Position numbers and translations under genes: made by a program. Positions 9,960 through 21,775 of a stretch of 64,000 nucleotides of DNA are shown here, piece by piece (the first letter of the stretch is position 1; each line of letters starts with the position of its first letter). Under the pieces are notes generated by a model. The model saw only the letters and a program-made list of their open reading frames with translations, was not told the DNA's origin and did not search any database. The stretch lies in NCBI GenBank assembly GCA_010909725.1, contig JAACMV010000024.1:1-64000 (forward strand), written 5' to 3'. The stretch is from Picochlorum sp. 'celeri' (Eukaryota; Chlorophyta; Trebouxiophyceae).

Positions 9960-12190
9960 CATCGATCATTCTTGAGGCGTGGATGGATCCCAGCCTTTTG
10001 GAAGGAAAGCACATTCTTGTACTCTGATTGTATTAAAGTGTGAAGATATGGACCCTGAAGGCCGATATCTCAGCTGCAACACCAGGTTGTTGGGAATTAT
10101 CCCAGGCCCAAAAGAACCCAAAAACCTCAAACCCCTTCTTATGTTTTATTGGTGAAGAGTTTGAGCGCCTCCGCTCATCTCCCATGGAATATCAGTATGA
10201 GGACCTGGACGAGGATGGTCATGTGGTGAGACATTCTGGAGTTCATCGACCCATACTGGGATTCATTCATGCAGATGCCAAGGCCAGAGAAAAGATCCAC
10301 ATGTGCGCTCCGGGGAACGCCATCAAAGGGTGCTACTTTTGCTGGCAGCGGGCCTCAGAAGCCATAACTAGCAGAAACGGCAAATCATACAAGAGAAGGC
10401 TACTCACAGGCTACGAGGAGGAGGATCCTGTCACACATATCAATGGAATCACCAACAAAGAGTTCCAGTTGTCCCGCTGTGACGATGATGCAATTCAGCA
10501 GCAGTCCGTGATTGGACACGGTGACCTGGAAGATATATTGAATATTATGAAAACTGCGATGCCCCATGGCATATACGACGGATCGAGCACGCAAGAATGG
10601 CAGGATCGGCTTGGGATTCATGACTATGCAAAAGTGTTTCATGCCATGCATACGTTGCACGTCAAGCACGGGATACCAGCTCCTCTATACCATCTGATTC
10701 TCTTAGGCATAACGAAAAACTTTATCAAATATTTGTGGGATGGCCACGGCAACAAGAAAACCAGTGACCCCGATAGCAGGAGTATGAGGGTCTACAGCAA
10801 GAAGACTGTCAAGAAATTGGAGAGAGGAATTACTCTGAACAACTCGTTCAATCGTCCATACTCGCCATTAGAGCACTGCTACTCTTGGATTTGCGAGGAA
10901 GTCAAAGTTTTCGTAGAAGTACATTCATGTGCCCTGTTCAACGAGGAGGTGACGGGTGTTTCTGTGCTCACACCCAAGGCCATGGAAGCTTGGGCACATT
11001 TGAGGCGGTTTGTCATGCATCACCTGAGCCACGCTGAAGCCGCCCGGCTCGAGCCATCTCAAGCCCTCTGGCATCTACATCAGTTCTCAAGGATATGTCA
11101 GGAAGAGAAGGCATACGAATTGCTGACGCCCAACCTCCATACAGCCAACTGCCTCCTGCATCACCAGGAGGCCTTCCTGGGCCCACTGCAGCAGTTGTCA
11201 GAGCTGTGGGTCGAACGGGCTATGCGGGCCGTCTCCTCGACGAGTTGTATCAATACGCCCGAGAGGCAACATTAGCAAAACGGTATCTTATCAGATCGGC
11301 ATTGGAGAAAGCCAAGCACAAGCTAGGGCCAGCCGACCAGAGTGCCATCCCAGTGTATGCCCCAAATCAAGGCCGAACGGCTTTCGAGCACCATGTACGA
11401 CGACCATCCAAGCACCACGTATGCTCTTCAAGGGAAAGGAGTAGAGCGAAGTACGACGAAATGCAATCGAGGCTCGAGATGCTGCGAAGCAGCAGAAGGA
11501 TAAGCTCAGGGAGTCCATCGAGAAGAAGAAGTTGAATCTCATCAGGGAGTTTCACACAAAGCACCAGGACGAGAGACCGAGGGAGCCGCAGAGAGATATC
11601 AAATTGTTCATTCATTTTTCTTGCAACGTCTTGGTAGATGGCAAAGGCTGTTGTGTGAAAACGTTCTATAACAGGCGCGATACGAAAAGGCGGTCACACT
11701 TTGTCTTGCTGAGGGGACAAGGATTCTGAGGCTCACCATGTTGGGGTGGTGTATATATTTGTCCGCGTATTCAGTCCCCGGAAACCAGATGAAGTGGAAC
11801 GATACGTGATTTTGCGGGATATATGAGACGGAAAAAATGGATTACCAGTGGACCACTGTCTACATGGTGAAGGAGTGCACAGGAGAGAGGCTGTGGAGGC
11901 ATGACGAACGTGTGTTCAGCGTGCCGATCGACGATATCGTCTGCCAAGTTTCTAGTTTTCAAATGTCAAAAGATGGTTGGGAGGGAGAATGGCCCCACTA
12001 CAAGCCTTGTGAGGACGGCCACAAGAAAGAAATGGACAAATGCTTGCCTTCTTCCCAACCCGAGGTTCCACCTTCGCAGCAGCGGACAGTATCGATATCG
12101 AATGACAATAAACGTTTAAAGTATAAAAATTATCCAGGTAACAGCAGTGAATCGAGGCTGTTGTGGAAGATCTCGGTGCCTTGTGATCGA
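9960..12190 (+). pseudogene. Tnp2-type (CACTA/EnSpm) transposase, copy 1, frame-broken
   Basis: The 5' part reads GVDGSQPF, then RYLSCNTRLLGIIPGPKEPK, the classic Tnp2 pattern (DGxQPxK..YS ... IPGPKEPK); the frame then shifts near 10130 into the long frame 10040-11275 (CFIGEEFERL ... HADAKAREKI ... NAIKGCYFCW ... HLILLGITKNFIKYLW). A second shift near 11220 moves into a frame ending at 11535. A further coding-like piece (11837-12120) contains DIVCQVSSFQ and GWEGEWPHYKPCEDG, matched by a second copy on the minus strand at 29326-29616. At least two frame breaks make it a probable relic, though sequencing indels are possible. Tnp2 proteins cut and paste CACTA elements, which leave 3-bp target duplications. 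Confidence 0.72.
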
Positions 12191-12237
12191 CACCAGAAGT
12201 TCCTTAATTAGTACCACGGGCGGTCGACCTGACTTCT

Positions 12238-12430
12238 CAAAATTTTCACACAAGCCATCTCACACAGGGCCCCATAACTTTTCGAATATCGCACCAAATT
12301 TCCCCATTTTTGTTTTCAATAGACATATTTTCGTACCCCCTTGTCGATGGCCTCGTCGAAAGAATAAAATACGCCCCTCAGGAAAAATTTGGGATTTAAG
12401 GAGGCCACCATCCTTTCTGTAAGTGCTGAG
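12238..12430 (-). repeat. Terminal-type repeat shared with 23345-23535
   Basis: The reverse complement of this segment aligns closely with 23345-23535: GTGGCCTCCTTAAATCCCAA, CCTGAGGGGCGTATT, AAATATGTCTATTGAAA and TTTGGTGCGATATTCGAAAA are common to both. Each copy lies at the 3' side of a Tnp2-type coding relic (copy 1 here, copy 2 split by the MULE), so it is probably the 3' end of that transposon family. Confidence 0.7.
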
Positions 12431-12559
12431 CACATGGCACTCACGGCTTTTGCGACCGCGGGTGGCGAGGGCTTCGTCAGAATCAATTAAGAGCGGCTAA
12501 ATAGTGAATCAATTTTTCGTTTGCAATTTGGGTCGCTTTTCAGGAAACTTACATTACCT

Positions 12560-13680
12560 ATGCTCGGCTTCAGAGCCATATATATGCCTCTCTCGTCCGG
12601 ACGATGTGGATCCAAACAGAGCAGAGAAAAGCTGGTGATGTCGGTCACCGCAGTGGCTGCTGCAGTGATCATATATATACATACAAAGGCAGACAGAAAA
12701 TATTTTGATCATTCTACAAGACTTAAAAGCGATGTGCCTGCATGGAAGTCCAACCAGTGCACAGAAGCAGAAATATTAGAGAATGTCGATTACATCAATC
12801 AAAATGGAGGATTTAGTGAGCTCACTAAGTGTCCCGATGAAAAATGGCTGATCGAATGGAGAGAGAAACTTCCCTCTCGTGCATCCTCACAACTCTCGAA
12901 GTTGGGTGCAATAAAGCCACAGATGCCAGTGTCTTGTTGAAGCTTTTTTCTAAAGAGGATTCTGTAGACTTATCATGATTGGATTCAGAAAATTGATATG
13001 AGCAGAAGCTTTGCCTGCCCTCCAGAAGATAAGGAAAAATACGATGCAGTTGTTCAAATATTGCCTAAATTGAGCCATATATCTAGATACCGACATTATT
13101 GTGTGGAACCAATAAAAGAAACTTATGATGTCCTGGAAAAAGTTTTGAATGATGTCGGTTACCATAAACTTGGACTCAGCGTTCATCAATACGCAATATC
13201 AGCATCCAATGATCCTGAATATGTTCTTTTTTCGCCTCTGGAAGCCGGGACAGAGTCTGTGGGCATTGATACTCAATCGCTTGGAAATGTGACCTACAAG
13301 TTCGAGCAACCAGCATCGACATGTTCATGCTTCATCAAAAGTAGAAGAGATCAACATGCTGAGAATAGATACGGAAGGCAAACGATCCACGTGTTCTGCT
13401 TGGGGCTTCAAATACTCTATCTAAAATGAAGCCCAGCTATGTATCTTCGAGAACCATGCCATGGGTCGATGGGCAAACCTTTGATTAAAAGATATAATAG
13501 ATTATCTCGATAATTTAATCATATGATTGCTATTGGGCGACCACATGGGTACATTAGTCAAAATAACCTGTTGTTGGTCTAGCGAGTATGGGCAATGGAA
13601 GGACTGGAGCAATCTTGCGTGTGCTCACCGAGATGACAAACTGTTGCACTCCATATTTGAAAAAATATCGTGTTCAATGT
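12560..13680 (+). pseudogene. FkbM-family methyltransferase pseudogene
   Basis: The ATG at 12560 opens a frame with a hydrophobic anchor (MSVTAVAAAVIIYIH), like the other glycan enzymes here. FkbM features then appear in order but in different frames: LEVGCNKATD near 12885, HYCVEPIKETYDVLEKVL near 13090, AGTESVGID near 13245, INMLRIDTEG near 13355, NDPRVLLGASNTL near 13385, FENHAMGRW near 13450 and ITCCWSSEYGQWKDWSNLAC near 13570-13620. At least five frame switches are needed. FkbM enzymes are SAM-dependent O-methyltransferases that often act on sugars. The family call is firm; true decay versus indel errors is not settled. Confidence 0.72.
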
Positions 13681-13927
13681 AGATCTCTCAACATCTATTA
13701 TCCGCACAATACTGTCCACGCATGCAATTCATCCAATTAAATTTCTATAACCCTGAACCGCCGCTAACTCTTCGTGATTTCAGGATTTTCCCTCCTTTTC
13801 TTGTCCTGCAAGTTTTCGAGTGCCAAATTGGATTTCTGGCCGATCTGAGGTGGAAATAGGGTGCAATAGATTATAATAGATGTAAATAAATCCCTTAGAT
13901 GCTGTAGACGTCCCAAGATAGACGTGG

Positions 13928-14520
13928 TTATGATCGATTGCTTGATCTTGTTCCGAGACCTCCTTCCCCTGGGATGATTGGATGGGTCATCGCATGGTCT
14001 CCCTTCTGATGGCTCTTCATTCTGGCTCTTGTCGTGTGTATCAATGTATAGAATACTCGATGTTCATCCTTACTTGTTTTAGCTTTGTCCTCAAGCACTT
14101 GGAGTGGTGCATCACAAGGCACAGCATCCGGGAAGACATTGACTCTGTTTGTCTCTGGGTCCATCGGGAAGAGAAGGCCATTCTCAAACAATCTCAGGGC
14201 TTCTTCTTGAACTTCAACATCTCAAGCACCTAATACAGTGCAATCGAGCCAAGTTTTCTGGACTAGACTCGTCTCGATCTGCTGCCATGCTTTATAGGTG
14301 CAGTCAATGGCATCCTCTCTTTTCACCTTGGGTTTTGTGCTCTTTTCTCTGCCCATCTTTTTGCAGCATGAGGGGAGGTGACATGTTCTATTAAATCCAA
14401 GTTGCTATCTCGTGTCGATACATACGCTCTGTGATACAGCAAGAGCTTTTTCGGCTTAGGAAAGGGCCATCCATTGTGTTGCTGTCGTTGTACTCGTGAG
14501 TCTACCATTGCTACCTTCAC
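13928..14520 (-). pseudogene. Possible DDE_1 (pogo/Tc1-like) transposase relic
   Basis: On the minus strand near 14240-14330 one frame reads KREDAIDCTYKAWQQIETSL then VQKTWLDCTVLGA, resembling the C-terminal end of DDE_1 transposases (dAi..aW..vs..TI.nCw..aG). The following frame (LRLFENGLLFPMDPETNRVN) is uninterrupted for about 85 codons but is not recognised. No catalytic triad is visible, so this is at most a fragment. Confidence 0.3.
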
Positions 14521-14529
14521 CGATTTCTA

Positions 14530-15590
14530 AACCCCTTCCGCATACATTACATTTCAATGATCTTTATATTTGTTATTAACATTGTTAAGCAATGATCTTT
14601 CAGCGCTAGAGATACGAGAAATTAAGGATTCTGGCAATGCCAGAAATTCAAATGTGATTCAAGGTCCCCTGGCATCATTTTGAGGGTCTGACCCAGTATT
14701 GTGATGTCGGCGCCATCAAATGGACACCCTATACCATTCTACATGCTCATTCTATCACTAGAATACAGGGAAATGGAACAAGACGCCAGAATCCATGCAA
14801 TTTCGGTGGCCCCAGTTATTCTCACTTATCCTTCAAAATTTTCGTGGATTCGGCATTTGAATTTCTTTTTGATTCGAAAATATTTGGCGGCGGTACATGG
14901 TGACCCAAGGCTAGATACTCGCTCTAGAGCATATTAATACGTTCTTGCATCGATTTAATCCGGCCCGCGATCCATCAAACCCCCTCAGGATGAGATCTGG
15001 CATCTGTGGCATCCTCCACTGAGCTCCCACCACACATGGACATGCAATTGCGCAGATTGTTGATAAATTTCACATGAAAGGCTGATAAACAATAGAATAG
15101 TCTCAGGAAATCAGAGTGTTCAGACGGAGAAGAAGGAACCATAGATATTGAGTAGCGCAATAATGAACTAGTGGAGTGCACTTTGCAGGAAGGTCAAGAG
15201 GCCCAAACCTCATGATGGCCTCCAAATCGCCGTTGTGGCAGTGTCTTGTGATAGGAGTGGGATTCAATGTATTCATTAGGCTTTTAGTAATCATGTAACA
15301 TCGGAAAAGCAGCAATTGAGTGACATTAAGGCCTGTTTCTGGGGCAGATCATACAGCGTCTAATATGAAATCGGGTGCACTCGATGACACGTGTCATGAC
15401 AACTAGTCTTAAATCGTCCTAATAATGTAGCCGAGTACTACAGTAGTTTTCTAGTGTCTGATATATTGATTATTGATCGTTTGCAAGGTGAGGAACTGTT
15501 AGAGAATGAGGATTTTCGGGCGGAGGCTGAAGTTAAATAATAATTATTAATTATTAAATAAGCACATTACATTACAGTGTCTTTTGACAT
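14530..15590. other. No gene recognised
   Basis: AT-rich sequence with only short open frames and no recognisable domain. A stretch of AT-only repeats lies near 15535-15560. Confidence 0.4.
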
Positions 15591-15594
15591 TTGC

Positions 15595-15690
15595 AATAAT
15601 CCTGGTATGGGATCGATATAGTTAACTCAAATAGAGCAGTGTTTAATAGATTTGGTGTCTTAATAACTTCTTTAGAATCTAAATGTAAGC
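15595..15690. repeat. Fragment related to the LINE C 5' end
   Basis: The text CTGGTATGGGATCGAT, CAAATAGAGC, TTTAATAGAT and TGTGTCTTAA aligns, with substitutions, to 22825-22900, which lies at the 5' end of the full-length LINE C. It suggests an older LINE C remnant. Confidence 0.4.
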
Positions 15691-15891
15691 AAGAATGCCG
15701 CTGCATGTGGTAGTTTGGTATAGTATAGGAGTCCCTCATCTTGGAAATGGGCATTCCAGAACCCTTGGCGAGCATGGCCTCATGCCTCTCTTAACAGGTC
15801 ATCATGACCCCTGTTACAATCAGCCCATTATAGCATGACCTATTTCTTGATGCCGGAGTGCATCCCAAATCCTTATTAACAGGCAAACCAT

Positions 15892-16668
15892 GGCAATTAA
15901 TTAGTGTGGGTTACAGCACCAGCCTGGGAGTTCCCGGTCGACGGAGGAATTCGTCCGTCGGAGGCCCCGCTCCAGACATCATTGGCGAAGAAGTAAAAAA
16001 TAGGAAAAACAGAGAAAACAAATGCCGTGGCAAATAAATCTACGCTATTGATTCAACTCGAGATACGACTCGACCTGTTATCAACCCACTAATACAGGGA
16101 GGAGACCAGTGTCAGAGTAACTCTAGCAGGTAAAACTGTCATAAACGACCTTGATCCAGAGTACCGTAAAAACACAAGTTTCCAGCGAGAAGTAGCTATC
16201 CAATAATAAAAACTGAGGTCTGAGGCAACCGAAAGAAGCTAGTACAAGAGGTGAGAAGACCTACAGTAGGCACAAACTACCTGGCAAGTTCCCAGCGGTG
16301 CTCAGAATCTCGCCAACGAATGAGGGGGAGTTATGTCTGAGCTGCCGACCCGGGAGAAAGGCTATCTTTATAAGCATCTAATACCTCATTGAATGTGCTG
16401 ATGAGGGTGTCAATAAACTGGGCAGATGTAGCGTCTGCAGAGGCCTTGAAGATCTGTCTTCGAATATCATCCAAGCTATAACTGCACGCCACCACGATGA
16501 GACCCCAAGTGTCCGAGGGGTATGGAAGATGTGATGGAGGCTGATTGGTCCAAATGGAGTGCAACACCTGGGCGACTGGAATGCCAAGACCTGTGGCAAG
16601 GTGCTGATATAGGCTACAAGCAATGCTGCATTCTGTGGTATAATAATGGTTTCTACCTGGTGTGGCAT
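15892..16668 (-). mobile_element. LINE C, truncated copy 1
   Basis: About 780 bp matching the 3' end of the full-length LINE C (17655-18459), including the tail AGTGTGGGTTACAGCACCAG, the hairpin-forming GACGGAGGAATTCGTCCGTC and the C-terminal coding part of ORF2 with its zinc-knuckle codons. It breaks off from the LINE C sequence at 16668, four bases past the edge (16672) of the GT90 stop codon, so it lies in that gene's 3' region. CATG flanks both sides and may be a short target duplication. Confidence 0.85.
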
Positions 16669-16671
16669 GAT

Positions 16672-17648
16672 TCACAGAATTCCCTCGAAGGACTGACAGC
16701 CCATTTCATCAAATTTAACCTCCAGGAATTGTCTGTTTATTTCCATTCGTGGACGATCAACTAGTTTCGAATATTGCATAAGAAGTCGAGAAAATTCACG
16801 TAGAACTTTTGAATATACCAGAAAATCTCTTGCAAATTTCTGTGCCATCGATACTATTTGCTTCACCTGCTGCTCATGTTCCCTGGCCCAGATGACCCTA
16901 TCTACAAGATCAAGAAACGATGCGGATACTGGTACATAATGGACATACGGCCGAAGACCTCTATAATATCCTTCAAACCAGGGAGTCTCTTGTAGCATTA
17001 TGAGAGAGTTTCCGAACAATTGAAGAGCCAGTCTGCTGCTAGGTGCGGCATTGCCATCGGCAACAATGACATACCTGTAATCTAAGAATCTTTTAGGAGC
17101 AGTATCATTGCTGATACCTATCTCGGTCAGAATCTCATTCTGTGCTTCTTGTGTAGCCTGAGCAATAGTTGTCAATTTGGCATCACATAAATCAGGATGC
17201 TTTGTGCATATTTGTACAAGTTTAATTCGCGAAGCATTCCTCCAAGATTCAAAAAACTCTCCATCAAACATCACTGGATCGTTTGAGAAAACAGTCCCTG
17301 AACATCGCGTAGACTGTGAACACATGTAACAAAAGAGAATCCATCAGGAAACCTTACCAGTTGTTGAGCCCCTAAAAAAAGCCTTATCCTTCTTTTGTGT
17401 CCATTCAGGTACTCCTGTTGAATAAAATGTTTCAGTAGAATTTTCTGAAAAGTGTTGCCAATATGGGTAAAGTATGCATGACTGTCCCAATTTTTTGCTC
17501 CAGCAAAACAATGGAATCTTGGTAGCAGCAATGGGGGGACGAATGATGTCCTCAACTGTCAAAGCGAGCTCTGTATCGGGCATGGTGCTATTGCATGCAA
17601 GTGGGAAAAATAATCGGAAAACATGATGTGCCCGGCCCTCCTCAATTG
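16672..17648 (-). CDS. GT90 (CAP10) glycosyltransferase, 3' part of a gene split by a LINE
   Basis: This holds two exons (17648-17358 and 17297-16672) around a 60-bp GT-AG intron; together with the 5' exon at 22911-23283 they give 1,290 nt, exactly 430 codons. CAP10-domain motifs: PLFCWSKK (168-176 of the joined protein), KAFFRGSTTG (213-222), YVIVADGNAAPSSR (297-310) and LRPYVHYVPV (336-345), followed by the basic helix WAREHEQQVKQI. GT90 enzymes, such as protein O-glucosyl- or xylosyltransferases and fungal CAP10, transfer sugars in the ER or Golgi. The coding sequence itself has no frame break; it is separated from its start only by LINE C. The last codon lies just before truncated LINE C copy 1. 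Confidence 0.8.
17298..17357 (-). other. 60-bp GT-AG intron of the GT90 gene
   Basis: Donor GTAAGG after the RGSTT codons and acceptor GTTCAG. Using this acceptor gives RGSTTG then TVFSNDPV in frame; the alternative AG 17 nt upstream does not keep the CAP10 frame. Confidence 0.75.
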
Positions 17649-18064
17649 ATTGCAATTAATTAGTGTGGGTTACAGCACCAGCCTGGGAGTTCCCGGTCGA
17701 CGGAGGAATTCGCGAATTCCTCGGACGATCGTCCGTCGGAGGCCCCACTCCAGACATCATTGGCGAAGAGGAAAAAATAAGAAAACAGAGAAAACAAATG
17801 TAGTGGCAAATAAATCTACGCTATTGATTCAACTCGAGGTACGACTCCACCTGTTATCAACCCACTAATACAGGGAGGAGACCAGTGTCAGAGTAACTCT
17901 AGCAGGTAAAACTGTCATAAACGACCTTGATCCAGAGTACCATAAAAACACACAACAAGTTTCCAGCGAGAAGTAGATATCCAATAGAATACTGAGGTAT
18001 AAGGCAACCGAAAGAGGGGAAAAGAAGCTAGTACAAGATGGAAAAGAACTGCATTAGGCACACA

Positions 18065-21000
18065 CTATCTGGGAAGTTCCCAGCGGTGCTCAGAATCTTG
18101 CCAATGAATGATGGGGAGACATGTCTGAGCTGCCGACCCGGGAGAAAGGCTAGCTTTATAAGCATCTAATACCTCATTGAATGTGCTGATGTGGGTGTCA
18201 ATAAACTGGGCAGATGTAGCGTCTGCCGAGGCCTTGAAGATCTGTCGTCGAATATCATCCAACCTATAACTGCACGCCACCACGATGAGACCCCAAGTGT
18301 CCGAGGGGTATGGAAGATGTGATGGAGGCTGGTTGGTCCAAATGGAGTGCAACACCTGGGTGACTGGAATGCCAAGACCTGTGGCAAGGTGCTGATATAG
18401 GCTACAAGCTATGCTGCATTCTGTGGTATAATAATGGTTTCTACCTGGTGTGGCATTTGAGTGGCCACAAACACATGCTTTTTCTTTCTGCGTCTTCTGA
18501 GCATTCACCTGAGTATCCATGAGGATCTCCCAGAAAGGGAGTTTATAGATAGATGGGAGCTGAAGCTGTTGCAAAGGCTTGAAGATTCTGTGGAGTGGTC
18601 TAGGCACACTCGCTATGATCTCAAGCCAGCTCCGGAGGCGTCTGCGGCGGTGCTGTCTATCTACTCGTGTGAACAAGCTAGTCCCTTGCTTAACGCTATA
18701 TGTATCTAATGTCATAGTGCATTTAGGGTGTATCTGCCATCCTAGTTCGCCTTGAAGGCCATTCATGACATATGTTCCTGTCTCCTGATTCTGGAGAATG
18801 GCCCTCTGAAGATCTGCGAGATGGTATGCATATATGATAGATGTAAATAATAGGGTGCGTGGCTCGTACCGTAAATAAGCAGGCTCGTGATGGTAAACTA
18901 TGGGCTGTAGCTCAAAATTGGGAACAGCTGGGATGCCTCTCTGTAGAAGGTGGATGGGCAAACAGGCAGGTATGCCTGTATGCTGACCATCCTGCATCTT
19001 CAAAAAGATATTCCACGCTAATTGAACCCATGCTTTCTCGGCGCCAGCTGTGAATAAAAGAATATACCACTTCAAATCACGTGCAGATAGGTGGGCCTGA
19101 AGGGGTAAACAGCCAAGGCCTCCTTCTTTTGGATTGGCTGCAAAAGCTGTGCTTCTCCAAAAATTGCTCTGGAGGAGTTGGCGTATGGCTGTCCAGACTT
19201 CCTTTACTTGTGCTTGAGTGGGCTTCACAACTTCTGCATAGTATAAATCTTTAGGAAGCAGGTATGTCGAGACAATTCTAAATTTGCTAAATGGTGATAA
19301 ATGTCTTGCTTTAACTTTTCGAATGGCTGTTTTCAGTTTGGCGACTCGAGTGTCCCAGTCTATGTGCCTGGACCCGGAAACCTAGGATTGTTGCTTCACG
19401 CACCACCTGGAGCCCTGCGATCGTCCGGGGGTGCTCTGCCGGCTGTCCAATGGGTAGGAGCAATGTTTTGGTCATATTCAGGACCTGTCCAGTGCCTCGG
19501 CCAAATCGATGCATGATGTTGATGAATCGCGAGACATCCGCGTAACTACTTAATGGTACCGTGTTGTCATCTGCATATTGTAATGTAGGAATATAGAGCT
19601 GGTGAGGGCAGTGCTGTAGTCCTCCGTGAAGATAGTGTTGCATCTTGTGTGTCATAGGCAGTCTGATGCCAATTCTGTGTTTTTCTAGCCATCTGGCGAG
19701 GATATGGCCGATCAAAAGGTACAAATATGGAGAAACAGGATCGCCCTGGCGTACGCCGGCTTCAAATTTTCTGCGTTTGGAAAATGCTCCATTATAGTAG
19801 ACCTGACTATACGTATTCTCCAGCAAGACTGCGATCCAGTGTTGGAGTGCGGGAGGCATCTGCAAGCATTGGCAAATTTTCATGAGAAATCGTCGATCAA
19901 CCTTATCATATGCTTTGGAAAAGTCGCAAACCGCTAGGAAGGCTGATTTCTGCTCTAGTTGCAAGTGCTGTGGAATGAGTTGGAGAGGCCACACTTTGTC
20001 CATAGGGCTCCGCCCTGGCAGAAAGGCTGTCTGTGTGGGGCTGATCAACCGCTGCAGCGGTCCTTTCAATTTCGCAAGAAGTATCTGAGTAAAAATTCGA
20101 TAATCTGTGTTGAGGAGGGTGATGGGTCTGTAATTGATGGCCTGATACCTGGGTCCTTTTTTGTAAATAGGGATAATGAGACCCTCCAGAAAGGACTGAG
20201 GCATGTCGTGCAAGAGACCAGTGAAGACTTTGGCCAATATCGGGGCCAAGGAATCCTTCAAGAGCCGATACGTGACAATTTTTATGCCATCCAGGCCTGC
20301 TGCCGTGGGCTTCATTCGTTTGATGGCATTCCTGACATCTTGTTCTGTGATCATGCCAGGGAAAGCTTGTGCTGGAAAAACTGTTCGATCTGCTTGCGTG
20401 AGGGAGTGTAGGATTTCCTCCTGAATCTCTTCTGATAATATGTCCTGTTGTGAAATGTCTGCATAGTGATCAATGAGGATATTTGCACAGGCCGTCGAGT
20501 CCCCTTGTAACTGCTGTTGGCTATCTTGAAGTCTGTAATCGGTGGTGGAATATCTGTATGGGGTCAACGGCATGGCATGACTTTCGGTGTCTGCATCCCA
20601 TTGTTGTTCAGCATTCGGCTGGTGATCTACATGAGCGTAGCGATGTTGGAGCTGATGACTGGTGAAAGAGCTCATGGCTGCTTCTTGCGCTCGAAGTTGT
20701 CTGACAGCCTCCAGTTCTTTACCTCGAAATTTCCGTTGTGCCCTGTACGACAGGCGTGCAATGGTGCCTTTGATGTCAAGCCATGTCTTATAAGTGATCG
20801 TATCTTGTCTGGCAAGGGTACTAAAGCGCTGAGAAAATTCATCACGGAAATTTTGCAAGATGCTGGCATCGTTTCTGAATTGAGTTGGGATGCGTCTTCT
20901 GTAGGCCTTCTTCTTCGGGGTGGTTATCGGAGTCTGGCGCCTGAGCGACAGGATAACCGCCGCGTGATCTGTGTGGACCACCGAAGATTCAATTGACTGC

Positions 21001-21734
21001 ACTGTGATGGATTTCAGAAGTGGTTCCAATTGCTTTGAACCATAGAATCTGTCTAATCTGCTCTTGGTGACACAACGTGGATCTTGCTGTGTCACATGCT
21101 CGTGTGTGTAGGCAGCTCGGTCCCTGAGGGTATTGCTGCCCAAGTCGCATATATCTGTGCTGTCAAACGCAGTGGCCCATAATTTGGCTGTGCGTCTGTA
21201 TGGATGTGCTCTGTGGAGGGTGGTCGTTGTGTCACGCTGATGTGAGACAAAATTATAGTCACCGCCCCAGAGAACCTGTTGGCTGTTCTCCAGTTGTTGT
21301 TTCAGGATGCGGAGGCATGGCTGTATATCCGAATCTCGTGCTGAGCCTGTATTAGGAAAATATACCGAGCTAATACGCACGTCTAATCCAGGTCCTTTGA
21401 ACCGGCCAGTCAGTACCCTGCTTGGGAGATCATGCATGATGGGGCTAAATGTATAAGACTGTTCTAGTAGTCGTCTCCTAACTAAAATGGCCACTCCTTG
21501 CCGAGGTCTTGCCTTATTGGTTGTCTGGCTTAATGCACTGCCCCAGTAACATTGCCAAGGGTGGAGGGATCGTTCAATCTGACGTATGCGATGATCATCT
21601 GTGAGCAGATGGGTCTCCTGCAATAGTACGATATCAATATGTAATCTTTCCAGTTCCACGTGTAAAGCTAATGCTTTGTCAACGTTGAGACCATTAACGT
21701 TGAGACTATAGATTCTGAGTGTCTGTGGCGTCAT
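18065..21734 (-). CDS. LINE C ORF2: APE endonuclease-reverse transcriptase
   Basis: Starts at the ATG at 21734. The N-terminal APE endonuclease shows LNVNGLN, VLLQETHLLTDD and GGDYNFV. The reverse transcriptase shows YRPITLLNTDYRIF, FLPGRSPMD, VCDFSKAYDKVD, GVRQGDPVSPYLY and the catalytic YADD. A single frame shift near 19380 separates the first 807 codons from the rest (frame ending at 18065); across the shift the text continues sensibly (DWDTRVAKLKTAIRKVKARH). Near the C-terminus CVCGHSN followed by HYYTTEC forms the zinc knuckle usual in LINE ORF2. Total length about 1,220 residues. It would copy LINE RNA into the genome by target-primed reverse transcription. Confidence 0.88.
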
Positions 21735-21775
21735 CTTGATGTGCTATATATATTGATGTATGCCTGGGGCATGGG

